Both the position numbers and the translations under genes were made by a program. From assembly GCA_964412105.1 (NCBI GenBank), contig CAYPNM010000059.1, positions 1 to 16,297 on the forward strand: 16,297 nt of DNA, in the 5' to 3' direction. Position 1 is the first letter of the stretch. The number at the start of each line of letters is the position of its first letter. Source of the DNA: JAKAGZ01 sp964412105 (GTDB taxonomy: Bacteria; Bacteroidota; Ignavibacteria; Ignavibacteriales; Ignavibacteriaceae). This document shows positions 16,178 to 16,297 of the stretch, in pieces. The notes under the pieces were generated by a model. The model saw only the letters and a program-made list of their open reading frames with translations, did not search any database and was not told the origin of the DNA.

Positions 16178-16190
16178 ATCCTGCCAGGAT
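16178..16190. promoter_or_regulatory. Perfect short palindrome upstream of the kinase gene, possible operator
   Basis: ATCCTG-C-CAGGAT is an exact palindrome with an odd centre, 35 bp upstream of the kinase ATG. On the minus strand it sits just upstream of a TATAAT (16170-16165), where a -35 element would be, and no good -35 is visible. This suggests a regulator-bound promoter. It is short enough that chance cannot be excluded. Confidence 0.35.
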
Positions 16191-16297
16191 TATAAAATCG
16201 GGCAAAAATGATTTGCTGAATTAAAAATATATAATTTAATGGCTGGATTATCAGTCCACAGCAAAATTTAATATAATAATTTTATAAATAAAATGGG

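Overview
The window looks like chromosomal DNA of an AT-rich, Gram-negative bacterium of the Bacteroidota/Ignavibacteriota type. The evidence is a SusC/SusD outer-membrane pair, large Ser/Thr kinases with a TolB-like second half, and an outer-membrane protease/propeller/barrel protein. Several genes also have readable Shine-Dalgarno sequences. This placement rests on gene content only.

Layout. Positions 1-1193 (minus) hold the N-terminal ~397 codons of a Ser/Thr kinase that runs off the left edge. From 1404 to 8577 all genes are on the minus strand. In transcription order they are: a STAS anti-sigma-antagonist-like protein (8293-8577); an ECF sigma factor (7708-8241); its membrane anti-sigma factor (6945-7706); a membrane-anchored protein with 40 tandem nonapeptide repeats (5494-6792); a secreted HELVH metalloprotease/beta-propeller/outer-membrane-barrel protein (2442-5408); and a PrsW-type intramembrane protease (1404-2435). 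A 666-bp gene-free stretch (8578-9243) separates this block from a plus-strand SusC/SusD pair (9244-12132, 12146-13351). A second, complete kinase with a TM segment, TolB-like domain and TPRs (13420-16143, minus) converges on susD.

Main discovery. Two nearly identical minus-strand promoter-like elements occur, one just upstream of the ECF sigma gene and one upstream of the nonapeptide-repeat gene. They share 22 of 23 bases over the -35 region and the same 7-bp spacer to an identical TTGTA box. This predicts that the sigma factor activates its own sigma/anti-sigma operon and the repeat protein. The repeat gene ends at a strong hairpin-plus-T terminator only 27 nt before the start codon of the protease gene, so the protease/PrsW pair is probably expressed by partial read-through or another promoter. 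PrsW-family proteases are known to cleave the RsiW anti-sigma factor in Bacillus. A PrsW close to an ECF/anti-sigma pair therefore suggests a regulated-proteolysis envelope-signalling circuit whose main output is an unfamiliar repeat protein. The wiring is inference; the shared promoter and the repeat array are directly visible.
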